A stretch of DNA of 64,000 nt from Myxococcus stipitatus. GTDB taxonomy: Bacteria > Myxococcota > Myxococcia > Myxococcales > Myxococcaceae. Positions within the stretch are counted from its first letter, which is position 1, and each line of letters begins with the position of its first letter. The notes beneath the pieces are model-generated. The model did not search any database, was not told the origin of the DNA, and saw nothing but the letters and a program-made list of their open reading frames with translations. A program made the position numbers and the translations under genes. Location: NCBI RefSeq assembly GCF_021412625.1, contig NZ_JAKCFI010000011.1, positions 1 through 64,000 of the forward strand. The letters are read 5' to 3'. Positions 24,122-34,454 of this stretch are shown one piece after another.

Positions 24122-27100
24122 ATGCGCTGCCCGACCTGCCACCGACGCCTGGCCCCAGGCGCGGCGTGTCCCGTGCACGGTTCGAGCCCTCCGCCGGAGG
24201 CTCTCTCCGAGACTCCGCCGCTTCCGGAGGTGCCTGGCCTGCGCAGCGCCGCCTTGCTGGGCGCTGGAGGCTTCTCGCGCGTCTTCACCGCGTACCGCGA
24301 CCTCGACGGCCGCGAGGTGGCCCTCAAGATGGGGCAGGGGCCGCATCACGAGCGCTTCGCCCGCGAGGCCGCGGCGCTGAGGCGAGTGGGGCCTCCCACC
24401 GTGCCGGAGCTGCTCCAGCACGGGATGCTGCGAGGACGTCCCTTCCTCGTGATGGAGCATCTGCACGGCCAGACGCTGGCCGCGTGGATGGCCTCGCTGC
24501 CAGGCACGGGCGCCGCGTCGCTGCCTCGCACGCGCGAGCTGCTCGCGGCGCTGTGTCCCGCGCTCGAGCGGGTGCACGCGGCCGGGCTCGCGCACCGCGA
24601 CCTGAAGCCGGAGAACATCTTCCTGCGCGAAGGAGGCACCCTGAGCCTCCTCGACCTGGGGTTGTCGCGCTTCTACGACACCGATGAGGGCGCGGAGGTG
24701 GGCGGGGAGCTCCCCACGGGCGCGACCCCCGCAGGGCAGCGGCTGGGCACGCCGCTGTACATGGCCCCGGAGCAGTGCCTCGACGCGCGCCGGGCCAGCC
24801 CCTCCGCGGATGTGTACGCGCTCGGCGTCCTGCTCTTCGAGCTGCTCTCCGGCGCGCCTCCATTCGTCGGCAGCCCCGAGGAGATCCGCCACGGCCACGT
24901 CAGCCTGAGGCCACCTCGCCTCTCGGAGCGGGCTCCGGTTCCGGCCGCGCTCGACGACGTGCTGCGCGCCTGCCTCGCCAAGTCGCCCCTCGAGCGCTTC
25001 GCCCGCGCGCCGGACGTGCTGGCCGCCTTCGATGCCGCGTGCCGGTCCGCGACGGCGGTCGACGTGGTCGCTCCCATCACGAGCACCGCGCCCGCCGCCG
25101 CGCCCCTGTCGGAGACGGGGCCGCGCTCCGTGGCGCTGCTCGGGCTGTTCACCCGTCAATCCCTGACGGAGGTGCTGGCCGCGCTGGAGCCGCATGGCGG
25201 CGTCGTCGCGCGCGTGCGTCCCCGAGGCTATCTCGTCGCCTTCGCGGAGGCGCCCACCGCCGAGGCGAACCTCCGCGCGGGCGTGCTCGCCGCGCGGCGA
25301 CTGGTGGAGGAGGGCGAGGCGGCGGCGGTCCTCCACCTCGCCGAGCTGAGCGTGTTCGCCGGCGTCTCCACCATGCGCCTCGCCGGGGAGGCGCTGGAGG
25401 ACCCCGAGGCGTGGTGGCCCGTGCGGTGGGAGCTGGGGACCACGCGCGTCACGCCCGCCGCCGCCGCGCGCCTCGATTCCAGCGCGACCGAGGAAGTCAC
25501 CGACGACCCGAGCGAGGCGACCTCGCGCGGTGGCGCGCACCTGCGCCTGCTCGACCATGGCGTGTCGAGCTCGGGCTCGGAGCCGCCACCGCTGGTCGGC
25601 CGCGAGGCGCTGCTGGACACGCTGGAGCAGTCCGCGCTGCGCTGCCTCGGCGATGGGGCTCCCGGACTCGTCGTCCTCACCGGCGAAGTGGGGCAGGGGA
25701 AGTCGCGCGTCATGGAAGCGCTCGCCGCGCGCCTGGAGGAGCGCGGCGACGTGCGGGTGGTGTGGCTGAGGGCGCCGGGGCCGGACGCCACGGGGCCGGA
25801 GACGCTCCTCGAACGGCTGCGGGCCGAGGCGCTCGAGGGATTGGCGTCGGCGAAGCCTGGCGCGCGGGGCGGTAGCGCGCCCCTCACCGACGTGCGCCAC
25901 GCCGCCGCGCGCCAGCTCGCCGACGCGCTCCAGCGCCGCGCGCGCGAGCAGCCCCGGGTGTTGTTGGTGGACGACGCGCACCTGGCGGACCCCACCAGCC
26001 TGGACGCGCTGGAGATGGCGACGCTCGCGGAGGTCCAGGCGCCCCTCTGGGTCTGCACCTTCGCCCGCCCCGCGTTGCTCGGGCTGCGGCCCCACCTGGG
26101 GGAGCGCAGCGCCCGACCGTCGCGGCACGTGCTTCCGCCCCTGACTCCCGAGGCGAGCCGCGTGCTGCTCTCGCTCCTCCTGCGGCCCGCGGAGCACGTG
26201 CCCGAGCCCGTGCTCGCGCGATTGGAGCAGCTCGCCCAGGGCGTGCCGCTGTCGCTGGTGGAGCTGGCCGTGGCGCTGCGGGCGGCGGGCGCGCTCCGGG
26301 TGGCGCAGGGGGGAGGCTGGTACATCGCCTCGGACGCGCTGCTGGACGTCTCGGTGACCCCGCTCTTCGAGCGGCTCGCGGCGCGCGCGCTCGGAGGACT
26401 GCCGGAGGCGCACCGCGCGCTGGCGCGGCTGTGCGCGGTGCTGGGCGCCGAGCTGGAGGTCTCCCAGGTCGACGCGGCGTTGCGGCACCTCGATGCCCGC
26501 GAGGACCTGTCGCGCACGGCGGCGACCCTGGACGCGGGGGCGGGGTTGCAGCGCCTGGTCCGCGCGGGCCTGCTGCGGCCCGTGGGAATGGGGCGCTTCG
26601 CGTTCCGTCACCCCCTGCTGCGCGAGGCCCTGGAGGCCCTGGCGCCCGTGGCGACGCGGCGAGCCCTCCACGCCGCCGCGCTCCGCACGGCGCTCGGCGA
26701 GTCGGCCGGGGCGCGCCGCCGCCGTGCCCACCATGCCGCGGGGAGCGGCGCGCACGACGAGGCCAGCACCGCCTTCCTCGCGCTGGCGGAGGAGGCCCGC
26801 CGCGCCCACATGCCCGTCGAGGCGGAGCAGCACTACACGCGCGCGCTCGCGCTGCTGTCCGAGGGCGACCTGGAGCGCCGCATGCTCGCGCTGGCGGGCC
26901 GAGGCCGCGTGCGCCACCGCCTCCAGCGCTTCCGAGAGGGACTCGTGGACCTGGCGGAGGCCCGCGCGCTGGCCGAGGCCCGGGGACACCCCGCGCTCGT
27001 CGTGGACCTGCTGCTGGAGGAGGCCACCACGCGCGACTGGATGGAGGACGTGGAGGGCTCCACCGCCTGCGCGCGCGAGGCCCTGGAGCGCATCGAGGCG

Positions 27101-28000
27101 CTGGACGAGCCCCGCCTGTCGCTGCGCTGCGCGCTCGCGCGGGGGCGCCTGCACGTGCGCCAGGGAGAGTGGGGCGCGGCGGCCCGGGTGCTGGAGTCGA
27201 CGGTCGAGGGCGCCGAGCGCGCGCGGGAGCACGAGACGCACGTGGTGGCCCTGGCGCTGCTGGGCTCGTCGCTGACGTTCCTCGACAGGACGCGGGAGGC
27301 GGCCGCCTGCTTCGAGGAGGCGGTCTCCCGGTGCGAGCAGGCGGGCGACGCGCTGCACCTGGCCGCGACGCTCATCAATCGCGTGCTCCTGTGGCTGCGG
27401 CAGGGAGACGTCATGGGCATGGAGGACGACCTGCGCCGCGCGATGGGACTGGGCCGCGAGCTGGGCCATGCCCAGGTGGAGCGCTGGTCCACCTTCAACC
27501 TCGCGGAGGTGCTCTACATGCAATCCCGCCTGGAGGAGGCCGTCCCGCTCGCGCGCCGCGCCCACGAGCTGGGCGTGCGCTTCTTCCTCGAACACCCCGT
27601 GCCCGTGGACGCGCTGCTGCTGGCGCGCATCGGCGCGGCCCTGGGGGACTGGGACGCCGCGTCCCGGCAGCTGCGGTGGATCGACGCCCACTGCTCCCCG
27701 GACTCCCTGCCGCCGACCGCCATCATGCGCCGCCTGGTGGAGCTCCAGGTCCAGGGCGGCGAGGGGAAGCACGCCCCCCATGACCCCGCCGCCTGGGACG
27801 CGCTCGCGAAGGAGGCCGAGACGCTCGCCTCCGCCGACGAGATGGCCGAGCTGCTTCTCCAGGCCGCGCGCTCCTCGCTCGACGCGGGCCTCGACGCGCG
27901 GGCCCGCGCCTGGCTCGAACGCGCCGAGCGCGCCGTGGAGGCCGCGCCCCTCTGGCGCCCCCACCTGGACTCCCTCCGGGCCGTGCTGCGCCGCGTGTAG
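24122..28000 (+). CDS. Ser/Thr kinase fused to pseudo-cyclase, ATPase and TPR
   Basis: A 1292-residue multidomain protein. The first 20 residues have C3, C6, C16 and H19, a possible small zinc knuckle. The kinase domain (about 43-305) has Lys69, HRDLKPEN with Asp160, a DLG in place of DFG (Asp178), and LGTPLYMAPEQ. Residues about 335-450 resemble a nucleotide-cyclase domain but lack the metal-binding Asp residues. An AAA/STAND-type ATPase follows (about 500-690) with Walker A GEVGQGKS (Lys527) and Walker B VLLVDDAH. The rest is TPR-like helices. The layout resembles PknK-like and kinase/cyclase fusion sensors. The ATG at 24122 is inferred from the conserved Cys start; no Shine-Dalgarno is clear. 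Confidence 0.85.
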   Translation: MRCPTCHRRLAPGAACPVHGSSPPPEALSETPPLPEVPGLRSAALLGAGGFSRVFTAYRDLDGREVALKMGQGPHHERFAREAAALRRVGPPTVPELLQHGMLRGRPFLVMEHLHGQTLAAWMASLPGTGAASLPRTRELLAALCPALERVHAAGLAHRDLKPENIFLREGGTLSLLDLGLSRFYDTDEGAEVGGELPTGATPAGQRLGTPLYMAPEQCLDARRASPSADVYALGVLLFELLSGAPPFVGSPEEIRHGHVSLRPPRLSERAPVPAALDDVLRACLAKSPLERFARAPDVLAAFDAACRSATAVDVVAPITSTAPAAAPLSETGPRSVALLGLFTRQSLTEVLAALEPHGGVVARVRPRGYLVAFAEAPTAEANLRAGVLAARRLVEEGEAAAVLHLAELSVFAGVSTMRLAGEALEDPEAWWPVRWELGTTRVTPAAAARLDSSATEEVTDDPSEATSRGGAHLRLLDHGVSSSGSEPPPLVGREALLDTLEQSALRCLGDGAPGLVVLTGEVGQGKSRVMEALAARLEERGDVRVVWLRAPGPDATGPETLLERLRAEALEGLASAKPGARGGSAPLTDVRHAAARQLADALQRRAREQPRVLLVDDAHLADPTSLDALEMATLAEVQAPLWVCTFARPALLGLRPHLGERSARPSRHVLPPLTPEASRVLLSLLLRPAEHVPEPVLARLEQLAQGVPLSLVELAVALRAAGALRVAQGGGWYIASDALLDVSVTPLFERLAARALGGLPEAHRALARLCAVLGAELEVSQVDAALRHLDAREDLSRTAATLDAGAGLQRLVRAGLLRPVGMGRFAFRHPLLREALEALAPVATRRALHAAALRTALGESAGARRRRAHHAAGSGAHDEASTAFLALAEEARRAHMPVEAEQHYTRALALLSEGDLERRMLALAGRGRVRHRLQRFREGLVDLAEARALAEARGHPALVVDLLLEEATTRDWMEDVEGSTACAREALERIEALDEPRLSLRCALARGRLHVRQGEWGAAARVLESTVEGAERAREHETHVVALALLGSSLTFLDRTREAAACFEEAVSRCEQAGDALHLAATLINRVLLWLRQGDVMGMEDDLRRAMGLGRELGHAQVERWSTFNLAEVLYMQSRLEEAVPLARRAHELGVRFFLEHPVPVDALLLARIGAALGDWDAASRQLRWIDAHCSPDSLPPTAIMRRLVELQVQGGEGKHAPHDPAAWDALAKEAETLASADEMAELLLQAARSSLDAGLDARARAWLERAERAVEAAPLWRPHLDSLRAVLRRV

Positions 28001-28099
28001 CGCGCCATGTCACATGCCGACGCCGCTGTGGCCCCGCACGCTACAACCCATGGAGTCTCACGCCGCCCCTCCGTCTGGGAGCCCCCCGAGAACGCCCGC

Positions 28100-28115
28100 T
28101 GGCCCGAGCCGTGCT
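28100..28115 (+). promoter_or_regulatory. Candidate sigma-54 promoter
   Basis: TGGCCCGAGCCGTGCT has GG at 28101-28102 and GC at 28113-28114, spaced exactly ten bases, and matches ten of the twelve informative bases of the TGGCACG-N4-TTGCW consensus. It lies 51 bases before the ATG of the lipoprotein gene and would also transcribe the kinase gene behind it. A sigma-54 activator is encoded about 3 kb downstream. Confidence 0.55.
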
Positions 28116-28143
28116 TCTCCTCGGGACCATTTCGCGCTTTCCG

Positions 28144-28179
28144 TGGATTTCACTGGAGGAGTGTTCATGGATTTCACTG
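28144..28179 (+). repeat. 12-bp direct repeat around the lipoprotein start
   Basis: TGGATTTCACTG occurs at 28144-28155 and again at 28168-28179, 24 bases apart and in the same reading frame. The first copy is preceded by G (an in-frame GTG), the second begins inside the ATG. The GGAGGAG ribosome binding site lies between them. It may be a small in-frame duplication or part of a regulatory site. Confidence 0.8.
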
Positions 28180-29645
28180 TCCGTCGCCCTGCGTGGGCCT
28201 TCATGGCCCTGTTCCCCCTGGTGCTGGCTGGCTGTGGACGCGGAGGCGTTCCCGAGCGGGACGTGTCCGGCGAGGTCGGAGAGAGCGCCGCGGAGATTCG
28301 CATCGCGAACTCGCTGTCGACGGATGCGTTGGTGCTCAACGCCATCGGGACGCACCCGCAGGCGACGATGCTGCTGGCGACCTCGGCGCTGTCGTCGTTG
28401 TTCGACCCGAGCCCCACGGGCGGCGACGCGCTCATCCGCAAGCAGCTCCACGACCCGGACGCGCAGAAGTTCATGGAGTACCTGGTGGGGTGCGCGTTGG
28501 ATTCGAGCCAGTCGCTCGGCTACTTCAACCCGCTGGGCACACCGGGGCCGGCGTCGTGGAAGGGCAAGGCCGGTTTGTGCACGACGTGGCTCACGCAGGC
28601 GCCGACGCCGCAGTGCCTCAACCGCGTCTCCGCGTGCCTGCTGGCGCGCAACAACGCGTTCGGCCGTCGCGTCGAGCTCTCCATCCGCGGCGAGGTCCCG
28701 AACGATCCCACCGTCTTCTACCTGGAGGCGGTGACGCGTCCGGCGGAGTACGAGCCGAAGACGGCCCAGCGCATCCAGAGCTTCGCCGCGTGTGGCGCGG
28801 GCGAGGTGGGGGAGTCCCGGGATTGTGGCTGGACGGCGGACGGCATCGGGTCCTGCCAGCCAGGCGCGAGCGTGTGGGTGGGCGCCGGGGGCGCGGCGTC
28901 CTGCCCGGGGCCCGCGCTGGGGGCCAGCTGGGGCTCGCCCATGGTGCTGCGCGTCTGCGAGGGGGTCGTCGGCTGCGACACGGGTGACCTGACGACGCTG
29001 GCGGAGGCCTCCACGAGCTGCGACGCGCTGGGGCCGGTGGCGGCCTTCACCTGCCCGGCGACGGGCTACTTCAACGTGATGACGGCGCCCTACGACAGCA
29101 CGATGTTCGGCGTGGCGGCGGTGGACGTCGTCTCGGACGTGGCGGCCCAGTACGGCCTGTCGGAGATGGAGGTCTTCGCGATTCGCGAGGGCGCCTTCTA
29201 CGGCAACATCTTCGACGCGAAGTACCTGGCGACGAAGGTGGACGTCATCGAGGTCCAGGTGCCGGGCGAGAAGCCCAAGTACGTGGTGGAGGGCGACCAG
29301 GTCGTCATCCCGGGCGCCATCTACAAGAACATGTACTCCTGCTACGACCCGGCGTGGACGAGCGGGGCGGCGTACTCCGCGAACCGCGTCTGCGCGCTGC
29401 CCAACTCCGGCGCCAACTGCGCGTCCACGGTGGTGGGGCCGTGCTGGGGCTCGGGGGCCACCGTCAAGGGCAAGTGCCTGGTGAACGATGGACCGCTCGT
29501 CCCGGGCGATGGAGACTTCGAGCTGTGCAGGGACGTCAACAACACCATCTGGAAGGAGCCGGTGACCACGTTCCTCCATGACGCGTGCGGGCCCGTGGAG
29601 GCAGGCAAGGAGCGGGTGTGCGCCCGCACCCAGAAGAAGCGGTAG
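28167..29645 (+). CDS. Cysteine-rich lipoprotein of unknown function
   Basis: A 492-residue exported lipoprotein: the signal peptide ends VLAGC with Cys23. The mature protein has many cysteines in pairs, such as CWGSGATVKGKC and CGAGEVGESRDCGW, which suggests disulfides in the cell envelope. I see no known catalytic motif. The ATG at 28167 has a strong GGAGGAG upstream; an in-frame GTG at 28143 is less likely. It lies behind a sigma-54-like promoter and 12 bases before a kinase gene, so the two are probably an operon. Confidence 0.8.
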   Translation: MDFTVRRPAWAFMALFPLVLAGCGRGGVPERDVSGEVGESAAEIRIANSLSTDALVLNAIGTHPQATMLLATSALSSLFDPSPTGGDALIRKQLHDPDAQKFMEYLVGCALDSSQSLGYFNPLGTPGPASWKGKAGLCTTWLTQAPTPQCLNRVSACLLARNNAFGRRVELSIRGEVPNDPTVFYLEAVTRPAEYEPKTAQRIQSFAACGAGEVGESRDCGWTADGIGSCQPGASVWVGAGGAASCPGPALGASWGSPMVLRVCEGVVGCDTGDLTTLAEASTSCDALGPVAAFTCPATGYFNVMTAPYDSTMFGVAAVDVVSDVAAQYGLSEMEVFAIREGAFYGNIFDAKYLATKVDVIEVQVPGEKPKYVVEGDQVVIPGAIYKNMYSCYDPAWTSGAAYSANRVCALPNSGANCASTVVGPCWGSGATVKGKCLVNDGPLVPGDGDFELCRDVNNTIWKEPVTTFLHDACGPVEAGKERVCARTQKKR

Positions 29646-29657
29646 GAGCGCCAGACG

Positions 29658-31037
29658 ATGAAGCAGGGTGGTGTGGAGTCGCTTTATGGCGAGGAGTTGA
29701 AGGCCGGTGCCCTGGTGGGGCGGTGGGTGGTGGAGCGCGTCCACTACCGGGGCCCGGTGTCCACCCTGTACCGCGCGAGGGACGCCCAGGGCGCGGGCAT
29801 CGCGGCGCTGAAGGTGCTCCAGGTGCTCCCCGAGTCGGGAGACATCGCGCTGCGGCGCTTCCAGCGCGAGGCCGCCACGCTCCAGCGCCTGCGCCACCCG
29901 AGCATCGTCGACGTGCTCGACTACGGCACGCTCGCGGATGGACGTTCCTTCATCGCCATGGAGTGGCTGGAGGGGAGGGACCTGGCGGCGGAGCTGGCCG
30001 CGCGTGGGCCGCTGGCCGCCAGTGAGGCCCTCCAACTGCTGGAGCAGGTGGGCGCGGCGCTCCGGGCCGCGCACGCCGCGGGCGTGGTGCACCGCGACCT
30101 CAAGGCGCAGAACGTGATGCGCCTGGAGCGCGACGACGCGGCGCTCGTCGTGAAGCTGGTGGACTTCGGCATCGCCAAGGGCCTCACCCCGGACGCGCCC
30201 GGCGCGTCGTCGCTCACGCACACCGGCGTGGCGCTCGGCACGCCCATGTCCATGGCGCCCGAGCAGATCCGCGGAGAGGTCCCCGACGCCCGCACGGACC
30301 TCTACGCGCTGGGGGTGCTCCTGTTCCAGCTAGTCACCGGCCAGCCTCCCTTTCCCGGCGCCACGCGGCACGAGGTGGAGGAGCAGCACCTGCACGCGCC
30401 GGCGCCGCGGCCCAGTGAGCGCGCGCCCGTGCCCGCGGCGCTCGACGAGGTGGTGCTGCGCTGTCTCGCCAAGCGGCGCGAGGAGCGCTACCCGGACGTG
30501 GACGCGCTCTTGGAGGATCTGCGGCGCGCCGTGGGCGGCGGGCAGGCGCGTGGCGCGGGCGCCCACGCGGTGGCGCTCTACGCGGAGGCCCGCGCGTCCC
30601 GCGCGCCCGACGCGTCGATGCTGGCGTCGATGGACGCGCTGCTGGAGCACACGGGCGCGGTGGCGCGCGAGGCGGGCCTGGAGGTCCGGATGGAGGGCAG
30701 CGGCTGTCTCATGGCGCTGGCCCCGCTGCCCGACGACGCCCATTCGGAGCGCACCGTGCGTGAGCGCGTGCTGTCGGCGGCGCTGGAGCTCGTCGAGCGC
30801 GCGGCGCGGGGAGTCGACGGCGCGCGCGTGGGGCTGTCCATCACCGTCCACGTGGACCGGATGCCGCCGGGCGGTGGGAAGGGCAGCCTGCTGCATCTGC
30901 CCGGCTGGGTGGCGGACCGCGGGGACGAGGGGCTCGTCGCCACGGTGCCCGCGCTGCGAGACCTGGAGGCGGGGTTCCTCGCGGAGCCCCTGCCCGGAGG
31001 CGGCGCCATCTGGTCGCGTGTCACCGGACGGCGGTGA
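29658..31037 (+). CDS. Ser/Thr protein kinase with degenerate C-terminal domain
   Basis: A 459-residue cytoplasmic kinase with no membrane segment. The kinase domain (about 20-285) has Lys52, HRDLKAQNV with Asp147, VDFGIAKG and LGTPMSMAPEQ, so it should be active. The C-terminal part (about 300-459) contains EVRMEGSGCLMALAPLPDD and VGLSITVHVDRM, a pattern like a nucleotide cyclase that has lost its metal residues, similar to the region after the kinase in the gene at 24122. It follows the lipoprotein by 12 bases and ends three bases from the convergent FHA/sigma-54 activator gene. Confidence 0.87.
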   Translation: MKQGGVESLYGEELKAGALVGRWVVERVHYRGPVSTLYRARDAQGAGIAALKVLQVLPESGDIALRRFQREAATLQRLRHPSIVDVLDYGTLADGRSFIAMEWLEGRDLAAELAARGPLAASEALQLLEQVGAALRAAHAAGVVHRDLKAQNVMRLERDDAALVVKLVDFGIAKGLTPDAPGASSLTHTGVALGTPMSMAPEQIRGEVPDARTDLYALGVLLFQLVTGQPPFPGATRHEVEEQHLHAPAPRPSERAPVPAALDEVVLRCLAKRREERYPDVDALLEDLRRAVGGGQARGAGAHAVALYAEARASRAPDASMLASMDALLEHTGAVAREAGLEVRMEGSGCLMALAPLPDDAHSERTVRERVLSAALELVERAARGVDGARVGLSITVHVDRMPPGGGKGSLLHLPGWVADRGDEGLVATVPALRDLEAGFLAEPLPGGGAIWSRVTGRR

Positions 31038-31040
31038 GGC

Positions 31041-32456
<1,416 letters not shown>

Positions 32457-32976
32457 GAGCTTCAAGATAACATGCCGACGTGACGCGCGGCCCTGCTCGT
32501 CCATTCTGCCTGCCTGGTGCGCGCGGGATGACCCCGCGGAAGCCCGGCCTGGCCTGAACACCGGCCGGGCTCCGCGTCCCCCCTCTCTCCGCCCCCCTCT
32601 GCCCCTTGCGACACGGAGTTCACGGTCGTGGTGGGTTGATCGCGACCGTGTGGCGAGGAGCGCGATGCAGCGTGCGTGCCGCATGCTCCCTCCTCGAAGC
32701 GAGGGCTCGGCTGTAGCGTGGAACGTCACAGCGTGGGCCCGCATGTGGCGTGAATCGCCACAACGGGCCGCGGGCGTCGATGAGGCACAGCGACCCCATC
32801 GATTGGGCCGCGCTCCCCCGGGGCCGTAGGGAAGGGCCGTGGCGCCTGGTCGTCCCGCGCGGGGCGGGACACATCCCCTCCACCTTGCTTGCGGGGATGG
32901 AGCGCCCCGGAGTTCCATCACATGCGGGTCACCCAAGCCGTGTGGAGCGCTCCCGTTCGCCGGGAGGAATGGGGCG
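32457..32976. other. Intergenic region with inverted repeats
   Basis: No credible gene is seen in these 520 bases; short open frames lack family features. The region must hold the promoter of the FHA activator and the 3' end of the porin transcript. Inverted repeats are: AGCCCGGCC (32541-32549) with GGCCGGGCT (32563-32571); CACGGTCG (32621-32628) with CGACCGTG (32643-32650); and TGTGGCG-TGAAT-CGCCACA (32744-32762), which is perfect. CTCCCG/CGGGAG (32950-32966) forms a short stem just after the porin gene but has no T tract. Confidence 0.5.
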
Positions 32977-34179
32977 TCAGAACGCCAGGTTGAGCTGCAG
33001 GGTGATGAGCTGGGAGGTGCCCGCGTCCTTGGGGATGACGACGCCGGCGGCCTCGGCGCCCGCCGCCTCCTGCTGATGGGCCAGCTGGTAGCGCAGCTTG
33101 AAGGCCAGGTGGGGCGCGTTGACGAACCAGGCGAGCTGCCCCTCGATGATGTACAGCTGGTCATCGTCCAGGTCGAAGCTGGGGTCGAGGAAGCTCAACC
33201 TGACGCCGGCATCCAGCACCTTCTTGTAGAACACGTAGTCGGCCTGCACCCACGCGCCGAAGCTGGTGAAGTTGGGCGCGCCGTTGCGTGGGTCCTGGCG
33301 GCTCAGATACGCCTCGCCGAAGAAGCTGAAGCGCCGGGCCTGGATGAAGAGGTCCACGCCGCCCGTGACGAACTTGCGCTCGCCCTCGCGGTGGATCTCG
33401 AACACGCCTGATTCAGGGTTGAAGTTCTCGGCGACCTGGTCCACGTCGCCCGCGGCGCCCTGAAGCGTGAACGAGACGTTGAGCGGGGGCGGCTCCTTGT
33501 CCCCGGACATGATGTACGGCAGCTCGCCATAGCCCGGCTTGCCCATGGGGGAGATGGTGGCGCGGGCGTTGAGTTGGTACTTCCCGGGTTCGGAGCGGAT
33601 GGTGCGCAGCGGCGAGCCGCCGTAGATGCCCGCGTAGTACTCCAGGTGCTCCATGGTCCCGAAGACCGTCACCCCCTTGTCGCGGCCCGTCCAGTAGTAG
33701 TTGGCGATGGCGGCGAACTCGGGGAAGAGGATCTGCTGCGGCCCCCAGGACTCGTGTCGGCTGAAGGGCGTGTACTGCTGGCCCACGCGCAGGCCCACCT
33801 CGTCCACGGGCTGGAGCTCCACCAGCGAGTCGAGCAGGTAGATGGGGGGATCGGCCAGCTCCAGCGACGTCCAGAAGCGGATCCACGGCCGGAAGATGTT
33901 GCCGCGCATGATGGGGCGCAGGAACGAGAACGCGGTGCGCGACTCGGCCTTGCCGTCCAGGAAGACGGGCTCGATCTTGTAGGCCGCCTGCAGGCCGATG
34001 CCGAGCAGGTAGTTCCCGTCCTCCGATTGGATGTGGAAGCCGTTCTTCTCGTCGTAGCCGCCGGTGAGGCCGACCTTCTCGTCGTCCGAGTCCTCGTCGT
34101 CCTTCGCGTGGCCCACCCCGGGCACGAGGAGCCCGCCGCCCACGCTGGCGACCAGCGTCGCCACTCGCATCCAACGCAT
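32977..34179 (-). CDS. Outer-membrane porin, phosphate-selective type O/P-like
   Basis: A 400-residue outer-membrane beta barrel. The signal peptide ends near VGHA (about 25), followed by an acidic stretch. The chain has the strand-turn pattern of the porin O/P family, for example GFHIQSEDGNYLLGIGLQAA, and ends LQLNLAF with the terminal Phe used for barrel assembly. Family members take up phosphate or polyphosphate; the true substrate here is unknown. The ATG at 34179 has GGGGGA upstream. It is co-directional with the glutaminase gene 275 bases upstream, a gap in which I see no clear promoter. Confidence 0.75.
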   Translation of the reverse strand: MRWMRVATLVASVGGGLLVPGVGHAKDDEDSDDEKVGLTGGYDEKNGFHIQSEDGNYLLGIGLQAAYKIEPVFLDGKAESRTAFSFLRPIMRGNIFRPWIRFWTSLELADPPIYLLDSLVELQPVDEVGLRVGQQYTPFSRHESWGPQQILFPEFAAIANYYWTGRDKGVTVFGTMEHLEYYAGIYGGSPLRTIRSEPGKYQLNARATISPMGKPGYGELPYIMSGDKEPPPLNVSFTLQGAAGDVDQVAENFNPESGVFEIHREGERKFVTGGVDLFIQARRFSFFGEAYLSRQDPRNGAPNFTSFGAWVQADYVFYKKVLDAGVRLSFLDPSFDLDDDQLYIIEGQLAWFVNAPHLAFKLRYQLAHQQEAAGAEAAGVVIPKDAGTSQLITLQLNLAF

Positions 34180-34454
34180 GCCATGTCCCCCACTGGACGG
34201 CCCCTACGGGGGTTCCCTCGGGGCCGCGAGGCGCACGCTGCCCACCGGGCTGGGGGCCGCCAAGCGCTCGCGGGCTCCACGCTATCGTCGAGCGGACGCC
34301 GCGCCCGGGCGCGCGACGGATGGAGGACAGCCACGTCGCGCCGGGGGGCGGCACATCACGGGCATGAAGGTGGAAGCTGTCGCGAACGTCGAGGGCCGCC
34401 TGTCGCATGCGCGGCAGACGGCCCCTGGACGACGCGCCACGTGTCGACGCGGGG

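Noticed and set aside
32620..32883. Small minus-strand gene in the 32.5-33.0 kb gap
   Set aside because: No ribosome binding site, no family feature and Arg/Pro-rich composition typical of spurious frames.
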